Virus record (IMG/VR): IMGVR_UViG_3300021961_000228
Location: 1 to 40,069 of that record
DNA length: 40,069 bases
Source of the DNA: a virus
Strand: one strand, 5' to 3'
In this document: piece by piece, positions 1-9,155 of the stretch
Layout of the letters: each line of letters begins with the position of its first letter
Numbering within the stretch: position 1 is the first letter of the stretch
The notes under the pieces: generated by a model
Databases searched by the model: none
Seen by the model: only the letters and a program-made list of their open reading frames with translations
Told to the model about the DNA's origin: nothing
Translations under genes and position numbers: made by a program

Positions 1-1
1 A

Positions 2-380
2 ACGGCTACTCCAACCGTAACCCCTACACCTACGCCTGGTCCTACAGCAACACCAACGCCTACACCAACAGCAACTTCGACTCCAACGCCTACACCCACC
101 GCCACAAACACACCAACACCAACACCTACTCCAGTTGGTCCAACGGCTACTCCAACCCCAACGGCAACATCAACTCCTACGCCTACTCCAACACCCGTTG
201 TTCCTACTAATACGCCTACGCCTACACCTACGGCTACTGCTACACCTACCCCAACACCTACTCCAGTTGGACCTACGGCAACTCCTACACCAACACCTAC
301 AGCTACTCCAATACCTACTGACACACCAACGCCGACACCTACTGCTACTGCTACGCCGACACCAACGCCTACTCCATCTG
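2..380 (+). repeat. Thr-Pro codon repeat tract (first fibre)
   Basis: Degenerate hexanucleotide-type repeat of alternating Thr and Pro codons (ACN CCN), interrupted by Ala, Ser, Val-Gly and Asn. Synonymous third positions are mixed, and the tract is in frame with the fibre gene throughout. Confidence 0.85.
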
Positions 381-844
381 AGGAATTTTATTATGCGGTC
401 TTACGTTCACCGGGATCTTGTTCAAGTCAGCCTGAATGCACTGATCCCGCAACGTGTGATCCTTGTTGGGATGGGACGGGGACTGCTCCATATTGTGACC
501 CTGGTTATATCGCCGTTACGGTTGATATTAACCCATATAATTCGGGTGGGGCTATCATGGAAGTGGTTGGAACACCTGTATCCACCATGGCATGTGGCAT
601 AGTAGATTTACAGACTGTAGCAACTATTAGATTCAACTCAGCATTTAGAGCAATGTCAAATTCTAGTAACTGTGAACGAATTACCAGAACGATGCCAACA
701 AGGGATGATAACGATTGTTGCAACACCACCGAATACGTAGGTTCATGGCAAACTTATGATGACATCAATAGTGCAATAAGTGTCGCAGAAAGTGCGGGTC
801 TTGGATCAGGCACAATAGCAGATCCTTGGAGGATAGGCGCGTAA
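2..844 (+). CDS. Thr-Pro-rich fibre/adhesin protein, C-terminal part (5' truncated)
   Basis: An open frame runs from the window edge to a TAA at 842-844; the true start lies upstream. The first ~125 residues are an almost unbroken Thr-Pro stalk ([10 protein letters not shown] type, with VGPTATP and VVPTNTP spacers). A compact C-terminal domain of ~155 residues follows, rich in Cys ([22 protein letters not shown]). The codons for Pro and Thr vary freely, so selection seems to act on the protein rather than on a simple DNA repeat. A stiff extended stalk plus a small terminal domain suits a tail fibre or head decoration. It is followed after 28 bases by another Thr-Pro protein and then by glycosyltransferases, so the stalk may be O-glycosylated. 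I do not recognise the terminal domain. Fibre function is inferred from context. Confidence 0.75.
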   Translation, partial: TATPTVTPTPTPGPTATPTPTPTATSTPTPTPTATNTPTPTPTPVGPTATPTPTATSTPTPTPTPVVPTNTPTPTPTATATPTPTPTPVGPTATPTPTPTATPIPTDTPTPTPTATATPTPTPTPSEEFYYAVLRSPGSCSSQPECTDPATCDPCWDGTGTAPYCDPGYIAVTVDINPYNSGGAIMEVVGTPVSTMACGIVDLQTVATIRFNSAFRAMSNSSNCERITRTMPTRDDNDCCNTTEYVGSWQTYDDINSAISVAESAGLGSGTIADPWRIGA

Positions 845-872
845 CGTAACTTTAAAGTAGAAAGAAAAAATT

Positions 873-2633
873 ATGATCGATAACTTATACTCTTATCTTT
901 TATACAAGCCAAATTTGATATCATGGCTTTTAACCATATCAGATACCGATAAATTTCTTTCTACTACAGCTATCAAACTGATTTCAGACTTGGAAAATGA
1001 CATTCTGACAACATCTCCTGCGTATAACTTGTTGTTTAAAAAATACAAGTTCAAGGTGACACAACAAAGTGTAGGCAATGGACAATCTTTAGGATACGTG
1101 TTGTTTCAGTATAACGACATCAAGGATAGTTTCACGTTTGTAGGCGTGATCAAAAATCCAATAATATGTCCATGTAACTCAGAAGATTTGCCTCCTACCG
1201 CTACACCTACGCCAACCCCTACACCTACGCCAACCCCTACGCCTACGCCAACAGCTACAGTCACTCCTACGCCAACTGCTACAGCTACATCAACACCAAC
1301 ACCAACACCTACTCCTACATCAACTTCTACACCTACGCCAACACCTATTCCACCAACAGCAACACCAACACCTACACCAACATCAACACCTACTGTAACC
1401 CCTACGCCTACTCCGGGACCAACAAACACTCCTACTCCTACTCCAACACCTACAGCTACTTCGACACCAACTCCAACCCCTATCCCGCCAACAGCAACAC
1501 CTACGCCAACGCCTATTCCACCGGCGCCTACAGCTACACCTACTCCTACTCCAACAAATACTCCTACTCCAACAGCAACTCCTACACCAACTCCAACCCC
1601 TACGCCCGATCCTAGTATTCAATTATTTATGGTAGGTGGAGGTGGTGCGGGTGGTGACAAAATAAACAGCGTCGTTGCTAGTGAACCAACAATGGGAGGT
1701 GGCGGATCAGGTGCTTATGTATTAACAAATACCTTTATACCTGTTGCTGGTGTAACATACAACTTTGTTGTTGGTAGTGGTGGCGACTTTACCGGTTCAG
1801 TAATGGCTAATAGAAATGGTCAAACCACTATGTTTGCTGACACATATTATGCCGGTGGTGGCGGTGGCGGCGCAAGTTATATCAACGGCGCAGCTGTTCC
1901 TGCGGGTAATGGCGTATATGGTGGTGGCGGCGGTGGTGGCGGTGTTGCACCCGATGGCACCCTCATAGCAGCGGGTAACGGAGACGGATCCGGCGGTTCT
2001 GGCGGCGTTGGAATTGAAAACGTTGACTATAGAGCTGGTGGTTCTGGTGGTGGATACAATTCTAATGGAGCCAGTGGACAACTTGTGAGTGGCACCACAC
2101 CACAAGGTGGTAATGGAACCGCAGTTATGACTGTCGGCGAAGTTCCAACTTGGTTTGATATCGATGTTGACCCGTTTGTAGCGGATGCTATTGCAGGAAG
2201 CGGCGGAGGTAGTTCTTTAAGAAAGAATTTATCACTTAATTCCGCAATAAGGTCGTCAGCACCTGGCAGAGGTCAAGGTGGTGGTGACGGATCTGTTGGA
2301 AGAGGAATTGATGGTGGAATGCCTACAAACCAGGCGGCGGGTTATGGTGCTGGTAACGGTGGTGGCGGTGGCATGGGCCCTTATGTAAGTGGATTTGGTG
2401 GAGATGGATTTATCGCTTATAGATATCCATCTACTTGGTCTACTCCAGTTGTAACATATACAGGCAACGGATCCGCTAGTTACTTTAACTACACAATATT
2501 GCTTAGTGGAGCATATAGAATACTATACATAACCATCGCTAGTAGAAATAATGGTGTCGAAGTCAATGGTCGTGGATGGAATGATGGCATGAAAACATAT
2601 TCTGGAACTGTAAGGTGGGATACTGTGGCTTAA
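873..2633 (+). CDS. Tail fibre/adhesin with Thr-Pro stalk and glycine-rich tip
   Basis: 586 residues in three parts. Residues 1-~105 form a folded-looking N-terminal domain (starts [14 protein letters not shown]). Residues ~107-245 are a Thr-Pro stalk like that of the preceding gene. Residues ~250-525 are a glycine-rich domain with VGGGGAGG and GGGGGG runs, followed by a short beta-rich end ([20 protein letters not shown]). Gly-rich tips of this type occur in phage adhesins, where polyglycine loops form the receptor-binding surface. The ATG at 873 follows a weak purine-rich stretch (AGAAAGA) 28 bases after the previous stop, so the two fibre genes are probably cotranscribed. The receptor is unknown. 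The domain order supports an adhesin, but the exact virion location is inferred. Confidence 0.75.
   Translation: MIDNLYSYLLYKPNLISWLLTISDTDKFLSTTAIKLISDLENDILTTSPAYNLLFKKYKFKVTQQSVGNGQSLGYVLFQYNDIKDSFTFVGVIKNPIICPCNSEDLPPTATPTPTPTPTPTPTPTPTATVTPTPTATATSTPTPTPTPTSTSTPTPTPIPPTATPTPTPTSTPTVTPTPTPGPTNTPTPTPTPTATSTPTPTPIPPTATPTPTPIPPAPTATPTPTPTNTPTPTATPTPTPTPTPDPSIQLFMVGGGGAGGDKINSVVASEPTMGGGGSGAYVLTNTFIPVAGVTYNFVVGSGGDFTGSVMANRNGQTTMFADTYYAGGGGGGASYINGAAVPAGNGVYGGGGGGGGVAPDGTLIAAGNGDGSGGSGGVGIENVDYRAGGSGGGYNSNGASGQLVSGTTPQGGNGTAVMTVGEVPTWFDIDVDPFVADAIAGSGGGSSLRKNLSLNSAIRSSAPGRGQGGGDGSVGRGIDGGMPTNQAAGYGAGNGGGGGMGPYVSGFGGDGFIAYRYPSTWSTPVVTYTGNGSASYFNYTILLSGAYRILYITIASRNNGVEVNGRGWNDGMKTYSGTVRWDTVA
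1192..1608 (+). repeat. Thr-Pro codon repeat tract (second fibre)
   Basis: About 139 codons of alternating Thr and Pro with Ala, Ser, Ile-Pro-Pro and Gly-Pro interruptions. It resembles the tract at 2-380 closely enough to allow recombination between the two fibre genes. Confidence 0.85.
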
Positions 2634-2685
2634 TACCTGTCATTTTATAATAATGGTTTGAATTGTTATAATATCTATATAAACA

Positions 2686-3939
2686 ATGGTTATGTCTAAA
2701 ATATTCGTTCAAATTGCTAGTTATAGAGACCCAGAGTTGGTTCCTACAATCCGAGATCTAATTAACAAAGCCAGACATCCAGAAAATCTGACGTTTGGCA
2801 TTTGTTGGCAACGTGATGATACTGAGTCGTTGGAAGAATTTACCAATGATCCTAGATTCAGAGTTGTAGATGTTCAATATCAAAAGAGTGAGGGTTTGGG
2901 ATGGGCAAGAAACCTAACACAAAAGTTGTGGAAGGACGAAGAGTATACATTACAAATTGATTCACATCATAGATTTGTTCAAGACTGGGATGTGATGTGT
3001 ATCGAAGACTATAATCAGGCTCTTGAATATTGTAAGAAGCCAATCATTACAACTTACTGCACACCATTCAATCCAAAGGACGATCCGTCAACATGGAATC
3101 CAGTTCCTTGTTTGATGAGTCAATATGAGTTTTCTTATGACAAGTTGTTGATGAGCATGCCTTGGTTTATACAAGACTACAAGTCAAGAACCAAAGTTAT
3201 TCGTGCAAGAACATTGTCTGGACATTTTATTTTTACACAAGGTAAGTTCTGTGAGGAAGTTCAGTATGACCCAAGAGTTTATTTTGGTGGTTACACAGAA
3301 GAAACCTCTATGAGTCTCAGAGCTTATAGTCATGGATATGATTTCTTTTCTCCATACAGAATGATTATGTGGCATGAGTATACGAGAAATTATCGTGTCA
3401 AACATTGGGATGATCATGGACACAAGACAGAACAGATCAAGGTTACCAGTGGTGAACGTGATGTATTGTCACGTAATCTAGTAAGACAGTTGTTTGGTCA
3501 AGAGAATCACAATATTCCATTTGGCGTTTATGGGTTGGGAACTGAACGAACACTCCGTGACTATGAAGTAGCGTTTGGGTTTGACTTTAAGAAGTGTAGA
3601 ATTCAAGGATATACTTTAAAGGTTAACGAACCACCCAATCCAGGTGTATGGGAAGAACAGTTTACCGTCGAGAATTACAACATTGTGGTAAATTGGGACG
3701 TTGAGTTTTTCAAGAACAATGCATTAGATGGATACGAATTTATCACGTTAGGTATTATTGATAAGTTTGGTAACAATTTACACAGAGTTGATTTCAAACC
3801 AAGTGAGAATCCAAACGTGTTTAACTATACACAAACCACTCACACGGCTAAGTTTGTGAGTGAAAATAAACCTGATAAGTTGGTCATGTATGGTCACACC
3901 AAATCTGGATGGACTCCACGATACGAAAAGAACATATGA
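2686..3939 (+). CDS. Glycosyltransferase of the polypeptide GlcNAc-transferase type (GT60-like)
   Basis: 417 residues. The N-terminus (IFVQIASYRDPEL, then NLTFGICWQRDD) and the motif LQIDSHHRF at ~89-97, followed by WDVMCIEDY, match my memory of the GlcNAc glycosyltransferase family (Pfam GlcNAc, CAZy GT60). Asp92-Ser-His94 would be the metal/nucleotide-sugar DxH site. Family members transfer GlcNAc from UDP-GlcNAc to Thr or hydroxyproline in eukaryotic proteins. The C-terminal ~130 residues look like a separate beta-rich domain. It lies just after two Thr-Pro fibre genes and starts a four-gene glycosyltransferase run, so the fibre stalks are a natural candidate substrate. An ATG at 2692 is a possible alternative start. 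Family call from motifs only. Confidence 0.72.
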   Translation: MVMSKIFVQIASYRDPELVPTIRDLINKARHPENLTFGICWQRDDTESLEEFTNDPRFRVVDVQYQKSEGLGWARNLTQKLWKDEEYTLQIDSHHRFVQDWDVMCIEDYNQALEYCKKPIITTYCTPFNPKDDPSTWNPVPCLMSQYEFSYDKLLMSMPWFIQDYKSRTKVIRARTLSGHFIFTQGKFCEEVQYDPRVYFGGYTEETSMSLRAYSHGYDFFSPYRMIMWHEYTRNYRVKHWDDHGHKTEQIKVTSGERDVLSRNLVRQLFGQENHNIPFGVYGLGTERTLRDYEVAFGFDFKKCRIQGYTLKVNEPPNPGVWEEQFTVENYNIVVNWDVEFFKNNALDGYEFITLGIIDKFGNNLHRVDFKPSENPNVFNYTQTTHTAKFVSENKPDKLVMYGHTKSGWTPRYEKNI

Positions 3940-5039
3940 GAATTGCTTTTGTAGTAGTTGGAAATGTTAATAGAAGTGGCGATATTACTGGAGAAAAAAT
4001 ACGATATGAAGGGTCCAGTTGTTCTGGGACAGAAAGTAGTGTTGTATATGTGTCGGAGTATTTGAGCTCTATAGGAAATGATGTCACAGTTGCTCTTGAG
4101 TTTTGTAAAAACCCACAGATGTCAAATGGTGTATTTTATACAAACCTTTTATTTGATGAAGTTAAATTTAAAGAATATGATGTATTAGTTACATGTTTAT
4201 GGTTTGATGGATATAAAAATCTTCCAATTAAAGTTAAAAAATCAGTGATATACTGGTATCATTTAGCTTGGGGATACGCACATAATAGTATATTAGAGTA
4301 TGCTAGTGTTAACAAACTTAGTATTGGATCTGTTTCTATTTCAAATTGGGCATTCGGTGAAAATAAACAATATAATGACTTGTATAAAAATCATGAATAT
4401 GGTTATCATGAAACTATTATACCCAACGCGATTGATACGAATTTAATAAAAAATATCTTGGATAAGAATATACCAAGAAAAAAACACAAAGTAATATTTT
4501 CTGGCCAGTGGTCAAGAGGTGGTGATGTTGCTGAAGAATCGGTTCGTAATTTAAATTGGACGGATTTAGAATTTGTTCACTTCGATTACATAAATCATGA
4601 AAAAACTGCATTAGATAAATCTAAATTGTATTATCATTTAGCCGAAAGTAACTACTTTATATTTCCATCTTTAACCCATCGAAAATTAGTATATCAAGAT
4701 ACTTTTTCTGTATCAATAGCAGAGGCTCTTGCTTTGGGGGTTAATGTTGTCACATATCCGTTTGGAGCAATACCTGAATATTATGGGCACCATTGTCATT
4801 TCATAAAATTTCCCGATGGATTAGATATAGATACACTTAAAAAATCGAGAGTATTTGAGGCGCCACAATTAACTGAAACTAAGCATATCGTTGATTTGGT
4901 AAATCATATAGATTCTAAAGATGTTTCAGTCCAACATAGATTTAGTCAATTTGAATATATAAATCAACAATTTAACATAAACAAAATCGGCAATATGTGG
5001 AATTTATTTATTGATAAAATATGTAATAATAAAGTATGA
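3936..5039 (+). CDS. GT-B fold glycosyltransferase (GT4-like)
   Basis: 367 residues. The start ATG overlaps the previous stop (ATGA), which implies translational coupling; the longer frame from 3909 would overlap by 31 bases. Typical GT-B/GT4 features: an N-terminal nucleotide-fold strand (MRIAFVVVGNVN), the acceptor-domain end IIPNAID, the donor-domain start VIFSGQWSRGG, and the donor-sugar motif SVSIAEALALGVNVVTYPFG with a downstream Glu. Leu and Lys codons are strongly A/T-ending (TTA, AAA), unlike the TTG/AAG preference of the structural genes, hinting at a different origin. Acceptor unknown; it may extend a sugar placed by the GT60-like enzyme. Confidence 0.75.
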   Translation: MRIAFVVVGNVNRSGDITGEKIRYEGSSCSGTESSVVYVSEYLSSIGNDVTVALEFCKNPQMSNGVFYTNLLFDEVKFKEYDVLVTCLWFDGYKNLPIKVKKSVIYWYHLAWGYAHNSILEYASVNKLSIGSVSISNWAFGENKQYNDLYKNHEYGYHETIIPNAIDTNLIKNILDKNIPRKKHKVIFSGQWSRGGDVAEESVRNLNWTDLEFVHFDYINHEKTALDKSKLYYHLAESNYFIFPSLTHRKLVYQDTFSVSIAEALALGVNVVTYPFGAIPEYYGHHCHFIKFPDGLDIDTLKKSRVFEAPQLTETKHIVDLVNHIDSKDVSVQHRFSQFEYINQQFNINKIGNMWNLFIDKICNNKV

Positions 5040-5734
5040 ACAATCCATTTAATTTTTTTGACAAAATATATTACATAAATCCAGATGCTAATCTGGCTAG
5101 AAAAGTTGAATTGGAAAAAGAGTTTTCTAAATATGCAATTGTGGCGGATAGATTGTCCGGTGTTAAAATCTCCCTTGAACAAAGTGAAATGATTACAAAA
5201 AATGGAGGTATTCAGTGTGATCGACTTCCTGAGAGATTACCATATTTGGCAGCGGTTAGAGGTGTTACTTTATCACATTTGAATGCCATAACGTTGGCTA
5301 AATATCAAAAATTAAAAAATGTCTTAATATTTGAAGATGATGTTGTGTTTACCGATAGTATTTTACAAGATTTACAAGCCTGTGTAGATGATTTGAAAAC
5401 TATGGATTGGGATATGTTTTTCCTCGGTTGCAATCCTGTTGAACAATTTCATCAAGTTACAGACAATCTTTCCAGATGTGGTGGTGTTTACATGGTTCAT
5501 GCTTATGCTGTGAATCACACATTTTATGATAAATTGTTGAGTTTTGACTTTTCACGGTTTTGGGTATTTGATCAACACACTTTTGGGTTAGCCAAAGATC
5601 CGCAATATGGTGTTTATATGTGCAACAAGAGTTTAGTCAATCAAAAACCAGGGTTCTCTGGTGCTGAGGGTCAGTTCGTTGATTATAATCTACTAGTGAA
5701 CCATAATTATATAATAAACTTCAAAAAAATATAA
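5036..5734 (+). CDS. Glycosyltransferase family 25-like protein
   Basis: 232 residues, start overlapping the preceding stop (ATGA). YYINPDANLARKVELEKEF near the N-terminus, RGVTLSHLNAITLAKY in the middle and VLIFEDDVVF after it are the pattern of GT25 enzymes, in which the EDD motif binds metal and nucleotide sugar. GT25 includes bacterial LPS galactosyl/glucosyltransferases and animal collagen galactosyltransferases. Codon use is A/T-rich like its neighbours. Probably part of the same glycan-building set; the acceptor could be a virion protein, host surface or DNA base, and the sequence does not decide. Confidence 0.75.
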   Translation: MNNPFNFFDKIYYINPDANLARKVELEKEFSKYAIVADRLSGVKISLEQSEMITKNGGIQCDRLPERLPYLAAVRGVTLSHLNAITLAKYQKLKNVLIFEDDVVFTDSILQDLQACVDDLKTMDWDMFFLGCNPVEQFHQVTDNLSRCGGVYMVHAYAVNHTFYDKLLSFDFSRFWVFDQHTFGLAKDPQYGVYMCNKSLVNQKPGFSGAEGQFVDYNLLVNHNYIINFKKI

Positions 5735-6493
5735 ATGAATATTGGGCTTTTTTATCAAAGTGGTAATAATTTGGAGGCGTGTTATTATGCTTTGAATCAG
5801 TTTAGAACATTCTATCCCAATTCGCCTATTGCGTTATATGAAGACAACTCAGACATTCTGATACCTGTTGCAAAAAAGTTTAGTTGTGTCTATGCCAAAA
5901 CCAAAGTAACTGGAATCAGTGGTCGGCCTGCTTTTAATTTAGAAACAACATTGGCGTGGTTGGACAGAGTGTATGATGCATGCGTCACATCATTAAAAAA
6001 TGTTGATTACGTAATGCATTTTGAAGATGATGTGTGGATAAAACGAGAGATACGAGGTATTCCACCATATGATTTATCTGGTATTCTAGGTGTCGGGTGG
6101 TCGGATTCTGTTTACAATTATTTAAACGTTCGACCTACCGGCGTGTTTGGATGTGGCGGTGCTATTTTTAACAGACTCAAATTTTTAGAGGCATATGAAA
6201 AATCTAAAACTATAGATTGGAATTTTATCTATAGTTTAGATAGTAGGCCGTGTGAATGGACTGACTCAGCACTTACTTTTATTTTTGCTTTTTCTAAATT
6301 AACGTTCGGAAGTTGGGCTGAACTCACGCAGTATAAAAATTCAACCGTCACTACATTAGTTGACAGACGAGGGTGGAATGAACCTATACCGGAATTAGAA
6401 AAAAAACAAGGGGACGTTGCGGTCATACATTGTTGGAAACCATACTACTACCCCACAGATGAAGAAAAAATGTTTGTAAGAAACAATCTTTGA
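5735..6493 (+). CDS. Probable GT-A fold glycosyltransferase
   Basis: 252 residues, starting at the base after the previous stop codon. I do not recognise the family with certainty. MHFEDDVWI at ~residues 95-103 resembles the acidic DxD metal site of GT-A enzymes, and the N-terminus (IGLFYQSGNNLEACYYALNQF) fits a nucleotide-sugar binding fold. GCGGAIFNR later in the protein resembles an acceptor-site loop. Its place as the last of four contiguous glycosyltransferase-like genes strengthens the call. It could be an inactive relative; the activity is inferred. Confidence 0.6.
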   Translation: MNIGLFYQSGNNLEACYYALNQFRTFYPNSPIALYEDNSDILIPVAKKFSCVYAKTKVTGISGRPAFNLETTLAWLDRVYDACVTSLKNVDYVMHFEDDVWIKREIRGIPPYDLSGILGVGWSDSVYNYLNVRPTGVFGCGGAIFNRLKFLEAYEKSKTIDWNFIYSLDSRPCEWTDSALTFIFAFSKLTFGSWAELTQYKNSTVTTLVDRRGWNEPIPELEKKQGDVAVIHCWKPYYYPTDEEKMFVRNNL

Positions 6494-6516
6494 TTTGAAG
6501 ATATTCGGTTGTAATC

Positions 6517-6526
6517 AATATTTATA
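6517..6526 (+). promoter_or_regulatory. Start-proximal AATATTTATA motif
   Basis: AATATTTATA ends 4 bases before the ATG at 6531; no Shine-Dalgarno sequence is present. It is one of a set of identical or near-identical sites in the window and is a candidate late promoter -10 element or translation signal. Confidence 0.55.
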
Positions 6527-6530
6527 GTAA

Positions 6531-9122
6531 ATGTCGAATTTGTTAAACATCTATAATGAGAACTTTGGCCAACATGTGGTTACAAACGGTAACTACATAG
6601 CGGTTTCAAATACCAATTCAAAGCCATATTCTTGTAATGAGGGGTTTGCAAGACTTGGTGAGGTGTTAGTTTATCAAAAAAATAGGTTCACTACCAATTA
6701 TTCTTTTGCAAAGACCTATAGACGAGGCAGTCCTCTCGACCACGGTGAACTACTATCATATTATACAGAACAAAGTGCAAGTTCTGCCTATACAGCATCA
6801 TTAAGATATGAAAGTGGGTCTTTGGCTGATAATTCATTAGCCTGTGACTTTTTGATATTGGAAGACGGAACTGTAATACAAAAACAAACGTCTTATGGTT
6901 CTGCTTTGGCAATATGCGAAAGATTCTTGGTAATATCAGACATTGCTTTTAGTCAAAGTATTGCTAGTATTGATCAAAATTATGCAACCGTAGACATATA
7001 CAAAATTTACGATGAAGCATCAACGGGGTCTTGTTCAGTAGAAAATGACAGTTTATTTTCTTTGCCAAACAGTCCATTTTGTGGAGTTACTGGATCGGCA
7101 GCTGAAGGATTTGGTCGTGCGGTTGCCGTGTCAAACAACTTTTTGGCAATAGGTTCACCATTCAGAAATTCAAACAGAGGTGCCGTTGACATCTATTTGT
7201 ATACTGGATCTGGTTGTGGTTATTATAACTACTACCAAACTATTTCATCATCAAATGGTGCCGATCAGTATTTTGGTTCATCAATTTATATAGATAAATA
7301 CAATGAAGATAGATTGGTAGTAGCATCTGCTTCACAAACAGGTAGCAAAGTTTTTGTGTATTTTAGAGAGGGTGGATTAAATAATGGAACTTGGAAGAAT
7401 ACTCAAACTTTGACACAAGATACTTCGTCAAAGTGGTTAAAATTGCAAGGTGACAGAGATATTGAATGGTTACCAGTGAGTCAGACAGCCACAAGATATG
7501 GATATTCAGTTGCTATTGCTAAAGATAATTTGATTGTTGGTGCTCCAAACGATCTCATATACTACGAATACAGTAGTTCATTGGCTTTGATTGGGTCTCA
7601 ACCCATAAGACAACGTGGTGCAATTTATTATTACAACATACCTGCTGTTGGAACCAAACAATATGTTCTATTGGAGAAGATCTACGGTGACACAAATACA
7701 TTCAAAGACAATATGTTTGGATACAGTGTTGACATAAACGGTCATTATGTTCTTGCTGGTTCTCCAAAACCATATTTTCCATTCTCTAGTTTATATCTAT
7801 CTTCATCGGTAAACAGATACAATATTAACTTTGAAACAAACGACTTTGGTGCTAGCACATTCAACGGTCAAGCAATGTTATACAAGATTTCTACGGGGTC
7901 GTGTGATAATAATTTGACGTTGAAGATGGCAACAACCACACCAATCGGATACAGAAAAAAGTTAGACGAAAGTTTTACCGCATTTGGTGCCTCAGTAGCA
8001 TTATCAGATTTAAATTTGGTAATTGGTTCACCAGCACCTTTGAATGATGATTTGTATTTGTCAGAACCATATGCAGCTGAACAAAGCGGCAGTGGTTTGT
8101 TTACATGTAACTCAGATGGACCATCTATCAGTTCATTTTATTTCAGAATGGAAGATGAAATCTGTGGTTGTGATGGTAACAACTTAAACGCAACTGATAG
8201 TGGGTCAATTGTGCTTGTGATGGAACAAGATTCAAATGTCACAGATTCAGTATTTGGTAGATCGTTTATTTATGATTTTGGTGATCTTCAAACCAATCCA
8301 AATATAGGTAACATATTTTATAGTTACAATAAGTTTGTGGTCAATAATACTGGTAGTATATTGTCTGATATATTGAAGAATCCATTACAACAATTGGATG
8401 ACTATATTTACGGAGAATACCAAAGTCAAATAACTCTACATGAAAAACAATACATTTGCACTGTAGAACCTGGCGAGTTTAATATTTCTACAAATCCAAC
8501 TGCTGTTACTGCATCTTATGTTGGACCATATTGTGTGATCAACAAAGAGACATTTGACTTTAGTAATTTGGATATTATTTTGAGATATATTAACTATAAG
8601 TTGACTACAACTCACGTTGAATCATGGTGGGATGTATTGGTGTCTGGAGATGTTCAAGAAAGCATCTTTGGATACTTCAGTTCTTCGATGGTTGATTATA
8701 CAAACAATAGATTGACTCCAGAGTTGAAGTGTGAGTTGGCAACCAAAGACTTTGATGTAAATAAAGATGGTATGGTAAATTACGCAGATGCGTATATGAT
8801 CTGGAACTACTTTATAGAAAATTTGACGGTTGAAAATTACCAACAGTATATCACCCCAACATCAAGAAGGAAAAACTATGACGACATCATTTCTTTCTTG
8901 GACAACCAAACTGGTAAAGGCAGTCAAAATACTATCAAAGCTGAATTTTTCAATTACAACTTTAGTTCGTCTGTAGATCCTACTGGTTCTTATTTGGCAC
9001 CATACATTACACAGGTTGGATTATATGCTGGTGCCGACCTAGTAGCAGTTGGAAAAATTGCAACTCCTATAAAAAACAATGGTCAAATTCCAATAAATAT
9101 TGTTGTTAAATGGGACACCTAA
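6531..9122 (+). CDS. Virion protein with FG-GAP-like beta-propeller and dockerin-like loop
   Basis: 863 residues. At least five repeats have the form FG-x-S/A-V-A-h-x3-h-h-h-G-S/A-P (FGRAVAVSNNFLAIGSP, YGYSVAIAKDNLIVGAP, FGYSVDINGHYVLAGSP, FGASVALSDLNLVIGSP), the signature of FG-GAP/integrin-type propeller blades. At ~742-755, DVNKDGMVNYADAY matches the Ca-binding loop and first helix of a type I dockerin repeat. The C-terminus (ITQVGLYAGADLVAVGKIA, ending VVKWDT) resembles a C-terminal segment I know from T4-like virion proteins. It probably sits on the virion surface or baseplate region and binds a glycan or protein. Only one dockerin-like loop is visible, whereas dockerins usually have two. 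Structural role is inferred. Confidence 0.7.
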   Translation: MSNLLNIYNENFGQHVVTNGNYIAVSNTNSKPYSCNEGFARLGEVLVYQKNRFTTNYSFAKTYRRGSPLDHGELLSYYTEQSASSAYTASLRYESGSLADNSLACDFLILEDGTVIQKQTSYGSALAICERFLVISDIAFSQSIASIDQNYATVDIYKIYDEASTGSCSVENDSLFSLPNSPFCGVTGSAAEGFGRAVAVSNNFLAIGSPFRNSNRGAVDIYLYTGSGCGYYNYYQTISSSNGADQYFGSSIYIDKYNEDRLVVASASQTGSKVFVYFREGGLNNGTWKNTQTLTQDTSSKWLKLQGDRDIEWLPVSQTATRYGYSVAIAKDNLIVGAPNDLIYYEYSSSLALIGSQPIRQRGAIYYYNIPAVGTKQYVLLEKIYGDTNTFKDNMFGYSVDINGHYVLAGSPKPYFPFSSLYLSSSVNRYNINFETNDFGASTFNGQAMLYKISTGSCDNNLTLKMATTTPIGYRKKLDESFTAFGASVALSDLNLVIGSPAPLNDDLYLSEPYAAEQSGSGLFTCNSDGPSISSFYFRMEDEICGCDGNNLNATDSGSIVLVMEQDSNVTDSVFGRSFIYDFGDLQTNPNIGNIFYSYNKFVVNNTGSILSDILKNPLQQLDDYIYGEYQSQITLHEKQYICTVEPGEFNISTNPTAVTASYVGPYCVINKETFDFSNLDIILRYINYKLTTTHVESWWDVLVSGDVQESIFGYFSSSMVDYTNNRLTPELKCELATKDFDVNKDGMVNYADAYMIWNYFIENLTVENYQQYITPTSRRKNYDDIISFLDNQTGKGSQNTIKAEFFNYNFSSSVDPTGSYLAPYITQVGLYAGADLVAVGKIATPIKNNGQIPINIVVKWDT

Positions 9123-9123
9123 C

Positions 9124-9132
9124 CATATTTAT
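9124..9132 (+). promoter_or_regulatory. CATATTTAT motif upstream of 9156
   Basis: CATATTTAT lies 23 bases before the ATG at 9156, just after the propeller gene stop, and is followed by a TATATAAA stretch. It is a weaker, more distant copy of the start-proximal motif. Confidence 0.35.
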
Positions 9133-9155
9133 TATATAAAGCGACATAAAATCAT

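Noticed and set aside
135-602. 155-codon plus-strand frame rich in Leu, Gln and His
   Set aside because: It is another reading of the Thr-Pro codon repeat; the frame ending at 844 is continuous from the window edge and makes a sensible protein.
1106-1429. Minus-strand frame encoding repeated Val-Gly
   Set aside because: Antisense of the Thr-Pro tract; alternating codons keep it free of stops.
2-1608. Repeats that might suggest a CRISPR array
   Set aside because: The repeats are in frame, degenerate and without unique spacers; they encode Thr-Pro stalks.
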